A stretch of DNA of 64,000 nt from positions 45,713,164 through 45,777,163 of the forward strand of contig CM054177.1 of NCBI GenBank assembly GCA_028829895.1, in the 5' to 3' direction. This stretch comes from Sinotaia quadrata (Eukaryota > Mollusca > Gastropoda > Architaenioglossa > Viviparidae). The position numbers and the translations under genes are program-made. The notes beneath the pieces were generated by a model, which had not been told where the DNA came from, did not search any database, and saw only the letters and a list, made by a program, of their open reading frames with translations. Below are positions 10,986 through 24,425 of this stretch, piece by piece. Numbering within the stretch: the first letter of the stretch is position 1; the number at the start of each line of letters is the position of its first letter.

Positions 10986-12656
10986 TGATAACTGAAATAT
11001 CAATTCAACATAGTTTTAGTAAACTAATCTGCTAGAATTACTTAATACAGTAAAAGAATTAATCATTAGAACAAACATTAAAAATAGTATAATATGGTTT
11101 GAAAAACATTATGTTAATAGTATGACAAGACAATAATATTGTCATGCAGTTGCATTCCTGTAAAACGTTGGGAACTCTTTCGGGTCAAAGTGAGAAGTCA
11201 CCCAAATATATTGTCGAGAACAAAAATATGTAACCCAGCAAACTAAATAATGTCCAAAATAAAATAAATAATTAAATATTTGATGATTGTTGTAATTGAA
11301 AATGATTGTAAAAATAAGAGATTTTCATGCTTCTCTTTTAGATATACATTTAGAAAACCACTGTCCACTTTAACATTTATATACATTAGAAAACATAAAC
11401 CTCTTTTGCATGTAAATATCCATCCACATATACTTGTAAATAGATCTGCCTTAAGTCTGTTCTGGTTTAACTGATGATTTTGTTCTTTTTAGGACAATGT
11501 TTAGCAATGTTTATCTAGAACTTATGCTTCGTCACCAAAATAAATCAGTTTGTCTTGAAATATACTGAAAACTGGAGGGAAAAATGATTAAAAAGATTAT
11601 TTAGTTGATGCATATCACCATTGCAATAATAACTGATTTGAAAAAAATATCACGTGATTGAGAAATACATGCATGGCTGATCTTTGCTAATTGCTGAGTG
11701 ATGAAGTTAATTTCGTCATGAGACAATACAGAGCGACCATGAGATCAGGTTAGATTAAAAAAATTCAGAATCATGACTCGAACACACACATATCACACGC
11801 ATAGAACTATTATTACATAATAACATAATACTCATTATAAATAATCTTACATACTGATATAATTTTTATAACTCTAACACTCCAATTATCCATGCACATA
11901 TATTTTACACTCAGAGAACTGCTATTACAAAACACTCATTACTAAGGCATATACGCATCTTAGTCATAGAACTGTTATTACATTTATACTCGTTACTAAG
12001 GCATATTCACATTATACTGGGAGAAAAGGTATTGCACTGGTATTTATTAATCACACACACAGACATCATACTCTGTAAGCTACTATAGCATAATACCAAA
12101 ATACACACATCCCATACATATTGCAGTAATGCTCTTATTATATACACGTCAAACTCCAAGAACTGCCATTACTCGTGTATAAACATATCACAGGTGTTGC
12201 AAGCATACTGATTTATTGACATAATTATATCCGCACTTTACTCTAAGAGCAGCTATTACACTAATGCTCATTACTTAATGTATATACACATACATACGCA
12301 GGCTCACCCACCCACCACCCCCACAAACACACCATGTTTATAGCATTATGTTACAATAATGCTCACTACTTATCATACTCTGAGAAATCTCATGACTAAA
12401 GTACAAAGGTACTGAGTTGGGAATAGTTCATTGAGAGTTTGTTCCAGAGATTGTCAACATTTATTCGTTCCAATAAAGAAAGAGATACAGATAATTACGT
12501 TTCTTTTCGTAATGATTCCATAGGAGAGTTGGTCATGCGTCTGTAACTTCGATATATATATATTATTTGGGTTTTTAAAAAAATTGGAGCGATTTTCATG
12601 ATAGATTTATAAAAGCGTTATGTTAAATAGAATCTCATGCTATACTTCCACAAGTA

Positions 12657-12658
<2 letters not shown>

Positions 12659-12715
<57 letters not shown>
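12659..12715. repeat. (TG)n microsatellite
   Basis: Uninterrupted TG run. Confidence 0.95.
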
Positions 12716-12716
<1 letters not shown>

Positions 12717-13330
12717 GTGTCATTGAATGTCATTTACTTACTTTTTAAGTTTCTTATTTTAGAAATAATTAAATGAATAAATAATCGAGCGGAGTTATGA
12801 ATTGTAAATCAAATTTAACGACATTGCGAAACTTCAGAAAACACTGTGCTTAGCGTCGAGTTCCAAAAATTAGCATTGCTTACAGCCTTACACACATAAC
12901 ACTGAACAAGGAAATAAAGGACCACTGTGCTTTCTTCACCTCACCTGTCCTTTACAGTTAGCATAGCAACACGCTGTACAAGTTAAATTTCCTTGAAAAC
13001 ATATATGTCGAAAGTGAATATCAAATATTATCAATACGGCAAGGTTTTCATTGATGTAGATTGTAGAAGGAATATACGGACAAACATTTCCAAAGATTTT
13101 TTAAATGCCACAATGTGTGTATAAACATTAAAAAAGTTATATAGGAGTGCCAGCATATTGTCAGAACTAATATAAACATCAGATCATACCTCAAGAATTT
13201 TCCTTAATAGATAGCTCTATGTTTGTAAGCTATCTTCTTTCTGCAATAGACAAATATATATTTGTAAGCTTTTCCTTATAGACAGCTCTGTATTTGTAAG
13301 CTGTCTTTATCTGATGAGAGAATTTATGGG

Positions 13331-13336
13331 TTTATT
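13331..13336 (-). terminator. candidate poly(A) signal of the left ARRDC gene
   Basis: TTTATT on the + strand (AATAAA on -), about 660 nt downstream of the stop codon. It is the nearest canonical signal I see. If used, the 62-bp array lies within the 3' UTR. Confidence 0.4.
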
Positions 13337-13545
13337 ATACGTACAGCCACCAATAAATTGTAAGATCAGTTAATAAGACATTACGAGTTTGTAAAGGTAA
13401 ACCCGCCAGTATAATTGTAAGTTGTCCTCAGTTAACAAGGGACGTTATGATTTTTAAGTGGTACGTCATCTGTCCTCATTTAAATGAGGCGCTTTACGAG
13501 CGTTTTCGTTCCACGTCAACTACACTATTTGTTCTATGCCCTCAT

Positions 13546-13865
13546 TCAATGAGGCAGCCTATATTTTGTGTGATATATGACACAACTATATAACAAGATG
13601 CCTTCAGTTCATGAGGCAGCCTATATTTTGTGTGATATATGACACAACTATACAACAAGATGCCCTCAGTTAATGAGGCAGCCTATATTTTGTGTGATAT
13701 ATGACAACTATACAACAAGATGCCTTCAGTTCATGAGGCAGCCTATATTTTGTGTGATATATGACACAACTATATAACAAGATGCCTTCAGTTCATGAGG
13801 CAGCCTATATTTTGTGTGATATATGACACAACTATATAACAAGATGCCTTCAGTTCATGAGGCAA
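13546..13865. repeat. 62-bp minisatellite, 5 copies
   Basis: Core CCTATATTTTGTGTGATA. The copies differ at only a few positions. The array begins about 130 bp past the stop codon of the left ARRDC gene and probably lies in its 3' UTR. Confidence 0.9.
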
Positions 13866-13993
13866 GCATCGTTTCACGTGATAAATCCACCACTATAACT
13901 CTCCTCGTTGGAGTCAGATCACAGTGAAATTCAAAACTTTGCTAAATGTACATTTACTGAATATTCCACTACACGCCAACAACGATCTCGGGT

Positions 13994-14295
13994 TCATCTC
14001 CCTCTATTTTGGTTGAATTCTTGGGAGGCACTCTCCAGTGAGCTAAATGGAGGGCAAGTGTCAGAAAAAGGAATGAAATTCTCAAGGACGGCCATGCCTT
14101 CCTGGTTGTCAGCTGAATCATTGAGGACCTCGTCCAAACCAAGTGCAAAAGTATGCACTGGGTTCGTAATTTTTCGGACAGATGAGAGTGACGTCATCGA
14201 GCACGTTGTCAAGGGAGCAGTCTCAAGTACATCTGTAGATAATGAAGGTGGCTGTTTGCGTACACTTGCACCAGTGACATCTTCGTAAGGTGGAG
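13994..14295 (-). CDS. left ARRDC gene, coding exon 7 (terminal)
   Basis: Begins in phase 1 after the acceptor TTCTGCAG. The split codon plus CCACCTTAC gives the second PPPY motif. The remaining 95 or so residues are Ser/Thr-rich with no domain, as in other alpha-arrestin tails. Stop TGA. The polypyrimidine stretch before the acceptor is a short (TTTTG)n run. Confidence 0.88.
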
Positions 14296-17200
14296 CTGCA
14301 GAACAAAACAAAACAAAACAAAAAATCCAAAGTTTATAAAAAAAAAACTGAATGATGATAGAATAATAGGTGAAAGGGTGAATAGTTCACAGTGGTTAAA
14401 ATTAATGGTTATATATATATATATTTATAAATATGTTAAATGGATTTGACAGATTTCAGTAGAAAATAGTGATAGATAGTAGATAGACAAACAGATAGAT
14501 ATATAGATGGATGGATGGATGGATGGATAGACGGATAGATAGATAGATAAATAGATAAATAGATAGATAGATAGATAGAAAGACTGAAAGTCTGATAGAG
14601 AAGCAAACATATAGTAAAGGTAAATTTTGAGATTAACAGAATGACAGACAGACAGATAGATTATGCCATGAGAAACAGAAAGATAGATCTATACTCAGAA
14701 AAACACAGATCGATAGATAGACTGACATACAGCCATATAGTGATTGAAACAGCATATATAGGTCATGAGATGAAAAGACATATATATATAGAAGGAAGTA
14801 TCAATTAGCGATGTCTGTGATGAAGAAATCGTTGATAAGAAATTTATTATAAGACTTCTATGCATCCCCTCCTATTCACCCTACAGTATTCCTGGCCCCA
14901 AGCACCGGATCACATATTCAGGGCATTTGGTTGATTGTTTAAAAATCTTTCTAGTGAGATGCTCGAAATTAATGCTTTGCTCTTCAGCAAAAGCAAAATA
15001 TAAGATAAGTGACTAATTTTGCTTGTTTTAATTTTTTTTACATTTTTGAGCTTGTTCTGTGTAAGACATGCTAAGGGCAATATTTCATATAATCATTCTC
15101 GCTGGATTAAAGCAAACTGACCCGGAAATGGAATATCTGTTCGAAACTGACTCGGAAATGAAACATCTGTTGAAAACTTTACTATTTGTTCGTTCACTGA
15201 CAGTGTGAGTTAATTCTTTCAAATCTAGAAGCTAATGGTTTAAGCAGACTGACTGGAAGTGAATACCTGTTTCAAATGTCTAACTACTCAAAAATCTATT
15301 ACTTTCCATTATACTATATACACACACTCAAAAGTACGCGAATTCCCAAGGTTAGTTTAACTTTGTTGTGTGTCTTATCAAACACATCCAGCATAAAAAG
15401 TAATAGTCGAAGTTCCTTTAACTCTTTTGTGACTTATCATACACATTCAGCCACAGTCAACATACCCGAGTTATGTATCTTAATCAGCCAGTCAACATAC
15501 CCGAATTATGTGTCTTATACACGTTCAGCAATACGAAACATACCCGAGATATGTTAATTTGTTATGTCCCCAGCCTCAAGAATTAGCATTAATTAAAAAA
15601 TATAAAGATTCTGATTCCCAGCATTGCCGAACATATAAGACAGCAGGAGTCATGCGGTACAATTGGAGACTTACAGCAGAGATCATAAAACACAATTGGA
15701 GACTTACAGCAGAGATCATAAAACACAATTGGAGACTTACAGCAGAGATCATAAAACACAATTGGAGACTTACAGCAGAGATCATAAAACACAATTGGAG
15801 ACTTACAGCAGAGATCATAAAACACAATTGGAAACTAACAACTGGAGTCAAAACACAATTGGAAATTAATAGCAGGAATCACAAAACACAATTGGAGACT
15901 AATAGCAGGAGTCATAAGACTAACAGCTAACAGACTAACAGCAGAAGTCATAAGACTAAGAGCTAACAGACTAACAGCAGAAGTCATAAGACTAACAGCT
16001 AACAGACTAACAGCAGAAGTCATAAGACTAACAGCTAACAGACTAACAGCAGAAGTCATAAGACTAACAGCTAACAGACTAACAGCAGAAGTCATAAGAC
16101 TAACAGCTAACAGACTAACAGCAGAAGTCATAAGACTAACAGCTAACAGACTAACAGCAGAAGTCATAAGACAATTAGAGACTAACTATAAAAATCATGA
16201 AAAATAAATCGGAGACCAACAGCATGAGTCACAAGACACAATTGAAGACTTACGGAAAACGCTCCAATATGGCGGTGGCTCATCCAGACATGGCGGGGTG
16301 ACGTTTAGTGCCTGAGTCCCAATTAGGATTTTTGATGTTAACTTTAGACGTTTCCTTGCCAACAATGTAGGCTTGATATTCAGCTGACAAATAAAAAGGG
16401 AAGAAAAAACGATTCCAGCTTGGTTGCTTATTTTAAATTGTTAAAAGATAAATTGATAACAACAATAAATATTAGAATACCATTCACTGCACTGATATTT
16501 ATTTTGCCATGAAGTGTAATTCATCATTAAATATTTGAATTTAATACAGTATATAAATATTTCGTAAAAAATCTAATTAGCCATAAAAATGTATTTTATG
16601 CGCTTTACAAATATTTCTTCCAGAAATGTAATTAATCATGTAAACAAATGAATTTTATACAGTATATAAATATTTCCTCCAGAAATGTACTTAATCATGT
16701 AAACAAATGAATTTAATACAGTATATAAATATTTCCTCCAGAAATGTAGGCTACTTAATCATGTAAACAAATGAATTTAATACAGTATATAAATATTTAA
16801 TTCGTTACTATTGTCATCGTTCGCACTTCACTTTTCATGCCTTCTTCTATCTGCCTCTCCACTTTCTCACAGTCTTTCATTTGTTTAAAATCTTTTTACC
16901 CTTTATTTTCTTCTTTTGTTCCACTTAGCAAGAAAACTCATTGACCAGAACACAAGAAAACCGATATATATATATATACTAACGACTAATTTAAAGACTA
17001 CTACAATATATATATCTATTTCTTGCGCCATTTATCTAAATGGTACTCACCTCTATTTGATAGTCAACGTCGATCAAATTACATCCGGGCATTTGTGATG
17101 GCGGACACAGGGCAGGTATTTTCAATCGCCTGTCACATTCAACTAATGTGCTGTATGCAGGGATTCGTTCAAGTCGGCATTTGGCCAAATTTATTACTTG

Positions 17201-20200
17201 TTTAAATTTCTTGCTTTGCGCTCGATAGACAATTATCTGGAATAAGAAAATATTAGACTAAACATAATTAAAAAATATATGCTAATTTCAGAATTTAAAA
17301 TATTAAAAAATTCATCCCTCCCTCTCTTTATCTCTATGTCTCTATATGTATGTTTAAATGTCTGCTTATTCAGTCTGTTGAGATTCGTTCATCAATCCTA
17401 TATATGTAAAGAGTTTAACTTCAGCATACAAACTAAAAGTTGTTTTTTCTTCTTCTGATATCGGAGAATCATAACAATGAAACTGTACCAGAGCCATTGC
17501 TACTGAAAACCATCTAAAAGCCCTATTCTTAAAATGTGAGAAAGGTAAACTGTCAATTTACAAAAAAAGTGAAGAATTATTTGTGTTAATAATTCCCCAG
17601 ATTATATATAAGTGTGTATGTGAATATATTTCTCTGTGTGTGTATGTCTCTCTGTGTGTGTATGTCTCTCTGTGTGTGTGTGTGAACTAGAAAATACAAT
17701 TTAATGAAGATCTATGAACAATATATACCCAGGTGATTTACCATTTTAAGTTTTAGTGAAGTTTTTGAAATGTCATTCTGCATGCCATTGTGAATTTTCA
17801 GTTCTACAGGAAGTGCTTCAAGTGGCGTGAAACCTTTGCATGGCAGTCGCAGCGTGGCGCTGATTTCACCGGAAGTGGAAAGAAAAGAGTTCACCTTCAT
17901 TGCATCTGAGAGATTAACAACTTCCTGAAAGATTAAAAATTATTAGATGTCAGTTTGAGTTTAAACTATATTGCACTTTACTCTTATTTAAAAAATTAAC
18001 CCAAAGAAACAGTTGCATTTGTTCATTAAAAAGTATTTCTTTAGTTATATTATTTCATTGTTCTGTCTTTTTGTTTCAATGGGGCCAACTCTAAAACTAC
18101 TGGACTGATTTTGATCAGACTGTACTGTTGTATACCTTAGTGCCCTAGAATCAGGATAGGCTGTATGACATCACGCTAAATCCACAAGGGAGCTCACCAG
18201 TAGCCCTACAATTATGAAAATAGTAAAGCTCATGCACACAGTGCCGTGGCTTACACACAGTGCAGCATGGTGGGCTACACACTGTTCTGATCTCCATGCA
18301 CTGCAAACATTCACACTTCACATCAGCAGCACATGCACAAACTGTGGGTAGAACCTCTCACCCGAGATGAAAAATTTCACATTTCGCATCAGATCTTCGT
18401 GCTTTCACTAAATAGTTGGATACTTCATCAGTATTTGAAGAGCACTTAGTTCTGACATTCTATCTTCTTCTCCAACTACTTTAATGCATATATCAAATTC
18501 GAAACCGCACTTCAATTTAGCTTTACATAAAAATTGGCATTCAACAAACACCAGATTTTCATGACACTTAGATAAAAAGACACATTTTTGGTGTCCTGTC
18601 TTATGGTTCTTCCCTGATGACATGCAACATTCTTCACTGTACATATTTTGCAAGATGCTGCATTATATATCTAATAGTGTTTCTTATATGTATATATGTA
18701 CAAGTATATGTTATTATTATTATTATTATTATGATGATGATTAAAAGTAAGAAAAGCACGCTTCCTTGTATACAATTATTTTTATTTACACCCTGATTAT
18801 AAAATAGCTAATCGCTAATGACTAAGTATTTGTTATAGGCAACAGCAATAGTCTTACCCTGGCAGATGGAAGTGTGTTGAGGTCAAGGACGGAGCTTACG
18901 TACACTGTACGCACTTTGGTTTGGAACTTGCACGGTCTGTCGAGGGCGGCCTCGAGTGTGTATCTCACAATGCCACTGCTGCCCTCCAAGCTGTTGGGCA
19001 CTGTCCGTGGAACAAGGAATTCAAAGTCGAAAGTGTGCATTCCTTTGTGCAAGGTCACCGTGTCGTAGTTACGGAGTGCTGTCACCGAGACTAAATCTGA
19101 AAGAGTCACTTCATGATTAATTATGTGACGTTACCTTGTGCTTTATTAAAGACATCAACGGGATACACGCATAATTGTTTTTATTAAAAACATCAACGGG
19201 ATACACGCATAATTGTGCTTTATTAAAAACATCAACGGGATACACGCATAATTGGAAATACAACTAAAGGCGGTAGAGAAATATCAATGCACACTGATAA
19301 CAATGCGAGAGGGAAGAAGAGATAGAGGGAGAGGAAATAAAAAGGGACTGTCTTATATTGCCAATGATAGACACACGTCGACATTCCATCAAAAGAATGG
19401 ATAAACAAATTTTACATTGAGCAAAGCATCACAAGGCTAGTTTTGTTCGATAATTCATTTCAAATAATCAATGGTGTTTCTAAAATACTGGAACAACTAT
19501 TACGAATTTTTGGCGGAATAAAAGAAAAGAAAACAAAGATCATCCGATGAATTGTTTGCTTAAATATAGTATATTTAATATCCTGTTTTGCCGTTTGAAC
19601 GAAAGAGATTGGTATCATTAATTTTTAATTTTTTTAATTTTGTTGTTTTTATTTAAAATATCACCTTGGTTTGGAAATAATATCTTGCTTTCATTGAGAT
19701 ACACTTCTTCAGCTATCACCGGGTCAAGGACGTTAGAGTGCACTATTTCAGATACAGATGCCTTGTGTTTGGTCTCAACCCACTGTACATACGCTCTCCC
19801 TCTCAGCGATACCCGGATATCTGAAATGGGACAGAATCAGTCATATAAAAGTAAATAAACCAATCAGATGTATGCAAAGTAAACAAATCAATCAGACATG
19901 CCACAAAACCAAACCATTCATATGGTCTGCTAAGTTAAACAAATCAATCAAACGCTTGCAAAGTAAACTAACCAATCACACGCAAGGAAGGTAAACTGGC
20001 CAATCAGCCGCACGCAATGTAAACAAACCAACTTGCTTAGCGCCTTCCTTAGTATTCACGATATCACTAATAGAGCTATCCACACAGTGCATACAAAATG
20101 ACTATTACTGGGCTGTCTAGGTCTTCCTTCGTCAACTGAATTAATACCCCGATATAAATCTGAAAGATTATGCGACGTTACCTTGTGCTTTATTAAGCCT

Positions 20201-23200
20201 CCATGCAAATTTCACCTTCCCAGTTCCGTGAATAAAAGACATATGGTCATGCATAGGGACAGACAGACAGACACATTTACTACGTTATTTAATAGAGGAC
20301 TGGTATTATGGAGTGAAATCGTAACCACTATGATGAAAAAGTTAGAAGAGTGTTTACCAATAATGTCGTTAATGGTAGTGCTTTCTCCAACTACCTTCCA
20401 TCCGTATGAAAGAGTTATGGAACAGTTTAACGGGTATATATTAAGAAATGTACACCCATTTAATCGTGAACTATAAATCTTTAATTTAAAAAACTTTTCT
20501 GCATGATATACCGAACAAAACCAAACAAATAAAGAAAATAAAGAAACTAACAAATAAACAAGGAAAATAAGCAACAAACAAACAAATAAAATAATCAAAC
20601 AATTAAATTAAACAAGCTAAAAAAGAAACAAAGAAATTAAGCAAAGAAAGAAACCAATAGACTAAGCAAACTAACAAAGAAATAAAGAAACATACAAACA
20701 AACAAATAAGCAAAGAAAATAAACAAACTAAAATTAAACAACTTAAGCAAACAAAAACACAAGAAACAAGAAAATAAGCGGGAAAAAAAAGCAAAGAAAG
20801 TATACGAGCAAGCGAACAAATAATTGAGTAAAGAACCAAAGAAATGTGCAAACATATAAAGAAAATAAAAAAGCAAACAATCAAAGCCCAGTAGCAACAA
20901 TGCGTCTATAGAAATGTTTAATGAAAGTTAGTTTCATGATAGCTCTCACAAAGAAGTATTTGCTAGATAATACATATAGAACAAACATTTTTAACATATT
21001 GTCTGAGAAAGTTGTAGATAATACATATAGAACAAACATTTTTAACATATTGTCTGAGAAAGTTGTAGATAATACATATAGAACAAACATTTTTAACATA
21101 TTGTCTGAGAAAGTTGTAGATAATACATATAGAACAAACATTTTTAACATATTGTCTTAGAAAGTTGTAGATAATACACATAGAACAAACATTTTTAACA
21201 TATTGTCTGAGAAAGTTGTAGATAATACACATAGAACAAACATTTCTAAGATATTTGCTTTGAATGTCACCAAGTGACCAGCTTATATAACACTTTGATA
21301 AAGCATACTCTTAACCATCCCATAAAATTTATACCAAATGTGTATCTTTTATTGTTAGTTTCAATTTATTTATTATGTATTTTAAATATTTTGTAATAGA
21401 AAAACGATCGTTTGGCTTTCGTCTTTAAAAAAATGCGTTGTAACAGTTGGTTTTCAGCTATATACAACAAGTCTCACCGGCAAGGCAAGAAGTTTGATGT
21501 CGTATCCTGCGTGCGACTTATAAGTAATTTGGTTTTCAGCTACATACAACAAGTCTCACCGACAAGGCAAGAAGTTTGATGTCGTATCCTGCGTGCGACT
21601 TATAAGTAATTTGGTTTTCAGCTACATACAACAAGTCTCACCGACAAGGCAAGAAGTTTGATGTCGTATCCTGCGTGCGACTTATAAGTAATTTGGTTTT
21701 CAGCTACATACAACAAACGGCACGGCAAAAAGTTTGATATATCCTGCGTGCGACTTATAAGTAAGTTGATAGCTGTTTAATTCGTTCATTTTATTCTGCC
21801 ACTTTTTTATTTATTTTTATTTTTAACGAACTAATTTGAATTTTAGCCCCTCGAACCTGCAAGAATAATATCGACTTTGATTGGCTGTATCTTAGGAATC
21901 AGGTCAAAGCGCAAGTAACTGGTCGACAAGCACACAGAAGTAAATTTATTATTGTTTTCTAAAATTAAAAAAAAAAAACGATTAAGAGTGCAAGGACAGG
22001 GGTGTTGTCTCGACATTCGCGTGTCAACGCCCTTACGGAATGTATTCGCTTTCTCGGCAATGATGGGCGTGGGTCCACCCTAACAGATTATGGAGTTTAC
22101 AGTGATTGGTAAAATGAGCAAACATCTGGGATGGGTACATCGCTCATGAGTTATGGAGTTTACAGTGACCAGTAAAATAAGCAAACATCTTAATGCGTGC
22201 AGCACTCATAAATTATCGGGTTTACAGTGACTAGTAAAATAAGCACACTTATGGAATGCGTGCAGCGCTAATTAATTATGGAGTTCACAGTGACTAGTAA
22301 AATAAGCACACTTATGGAATGCGTGCAGCGCTAATTAATTATGGAGTTCACAGTGACTAATAGAATGAGCAAACATCTGGGATGGGTGTTTTGTGATATT
22401 ATTTCAAAATTGTTTGACATCTCCGAATTCTGTAAAATCATCATCAACAACAACAACAAAACCCCAAAGAGACAAGGCCTCTCTGCCCATGGTAAAACAT
22501 TACTTGTGTCACGTATTGCTGTTAGATACATGTCTTTACCATGGGCGGATAATGTATTATACATTACTTGTGTCACGTATTGCTGTTAGATACATGTCTT
22601 TATCGTGGGCGGATAATGTATTATACATTACTTGTATCACGTATTACTGTTAGATACATGTCTTTACCGTATGCGGATAATGTATTATACATTACTTGTA
22701 TCACGTATTGCTGTTAGATACATGTCTTTATCGTGGGCGGATAATGTATTATACATTACTTGTGTCACGTATTACTGCTAGGTACATGTCTTTACCGTGG
22801 GCGGATAATGTATTATACATTACTTGTATCACGTATTACTGTTAGATACATGTCTTTACCGTATGCGGATAATGTATTATGGTAAAACATTACTTGTGTC
22901 ACGTATTACTGTTAGATACATGTCTTTACCGTATGCGGATAATGTATTATGGTAAAACATTACTTGTGTCACGTATTGCTGTTAGATACATGTCTTTACC
23001 ATGGGCGGATAATGTATTATACATTACTTGTGTCACGTATTACTGTTAGGTACATGTCTTACGTGGGCGGATAAGTATTACGAAAATATCCCTGAGACGT
23101 TTCGACGACATATATACGACTGTCTTCTGTTTAAATTTATGCAAATTTGGCATGTGCGTACGTGTGTATCTGAATGCTTGTATGAGTTAAAGTATGTGAA

Positions 23201-24328
23201 TATGTGTGTGTGGAATGCGTATGATCGTGAATGTGCGTGAACGAGAATGTTTGTATGTGTGCTTGTGCAGATTATGTGCACATGTGTGTGTGTGTGTGTA
23301 AGCGTGCGCTTTATCCGCATTGCCTGGTTCTCTAGCAGTGCTGGTATGAAGGAAGCTCTACAAGTCTACATGCTTGAGAGTTGTCTACCTTCACGTCCCT
23401 CACTAGCAAGAAAGCTCATTCAAACGGAATCTGGATTACTGAATTAAAAAATTTAAAATAGCAAAGAGCAACAAATCTGAACACACCCGTGCCTATCGAC
23501 GAATGACATTAATTTTACGAATGACCTCATTTAAAAAATACACTCGTGTTTCTACCACATAAACAAGGGAGATCAGTCTTGATAATTACATTACTTTTTA
23601 AAAAGCGCAATATCAAGAGATAAAAAGGAGCTACCTGTTTTCGTGAGGGGTTGTATTTATATCTCGAATGTAAACGAAAAACACTTGCCCATGATTGATT
23701 CTCTCTTAAAAGAATAACCTAAAAGTAGGTCAAACGGCGCACGTACGATCAGATTCGTCCAGCCAATAACCTCCCCTTTCACTTTGCAGATTATCAGTTT
23801 TTTTTTTTTGTTTTTTTTTTTTGAAATTTAAAACAATATTGCCGAAGGGCACGAAGCGAACGCAGTAACTATAAAAGTTTTAGTAAATAATAATAATTAC
23901 TATGTTGCGCAAATTAGTTTTGAGAAATGAATGTATCAAAATAGATAAACTTTAGTATACAGTCTAGGACGCATCATAGTAAAAGTTGATAAACATGCAT
24001 TCATTAAAACTGTCATTTCTGTTTTACTGGCCACTCACAACGTTCGTTAATTTCGCCAAAGGATGCGCAATTATCCACAGCATGAAGCTGCATCGAAGAT
24101 GCGTTTCTTATTTGTAGCAATACGACTGTTTGCCACTGGCTGCTCGAATCTTTTGAATTTTGCAGATATTTACCTGTGTCAGTCCGCCACATGCACACAT
24201 ATTACTACACACACATCAAACCCACACACGCATAGGCCTACACACATGCGCGCGCACGCACAAATGTACATAAGTAAATATAAGCACTGATCACACCTGT
24301 ATTCCTTATGTTCATACTTACACACGCG

Positions 24329-24425
<97 letters not shown>

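Larger units (their letters stand above)
8405..13330. other. intergenic between the convergent vWA and ARRDC genes
   Basis: Nearly 5 kb with no coding signal. It holds a cryptic trinucleotide array, a 39-bp array, a 100-bp duplication, a long 34-bp minisatellite and a (TG)n tract, each listed separately. The remainder is plain AT-rich sequence. Confidence 0.65.
14296..16253 (-). other. left ARRDC gene intron 6
   Basis: Contains a GATA-type microsatellite, then two adjacent minisatellites (33-bp and 36-bp). The rest is AT-rich with no coding signal. Confidence 0.75.

Noticed and set aside
18085..18140. Possible transposon terminal motif (ACTGGACTGATTTTGATC)
   Set aside because: Only a short resemblance to motifs in old elements; no second copy in the window and no ends found.
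18408..18653. Cys-rich 81-codon frame in a left ARRDC intron
   Set aside because: No start context, splice sites in phase, or recognisable family; probably chance or an old transposon fragment.
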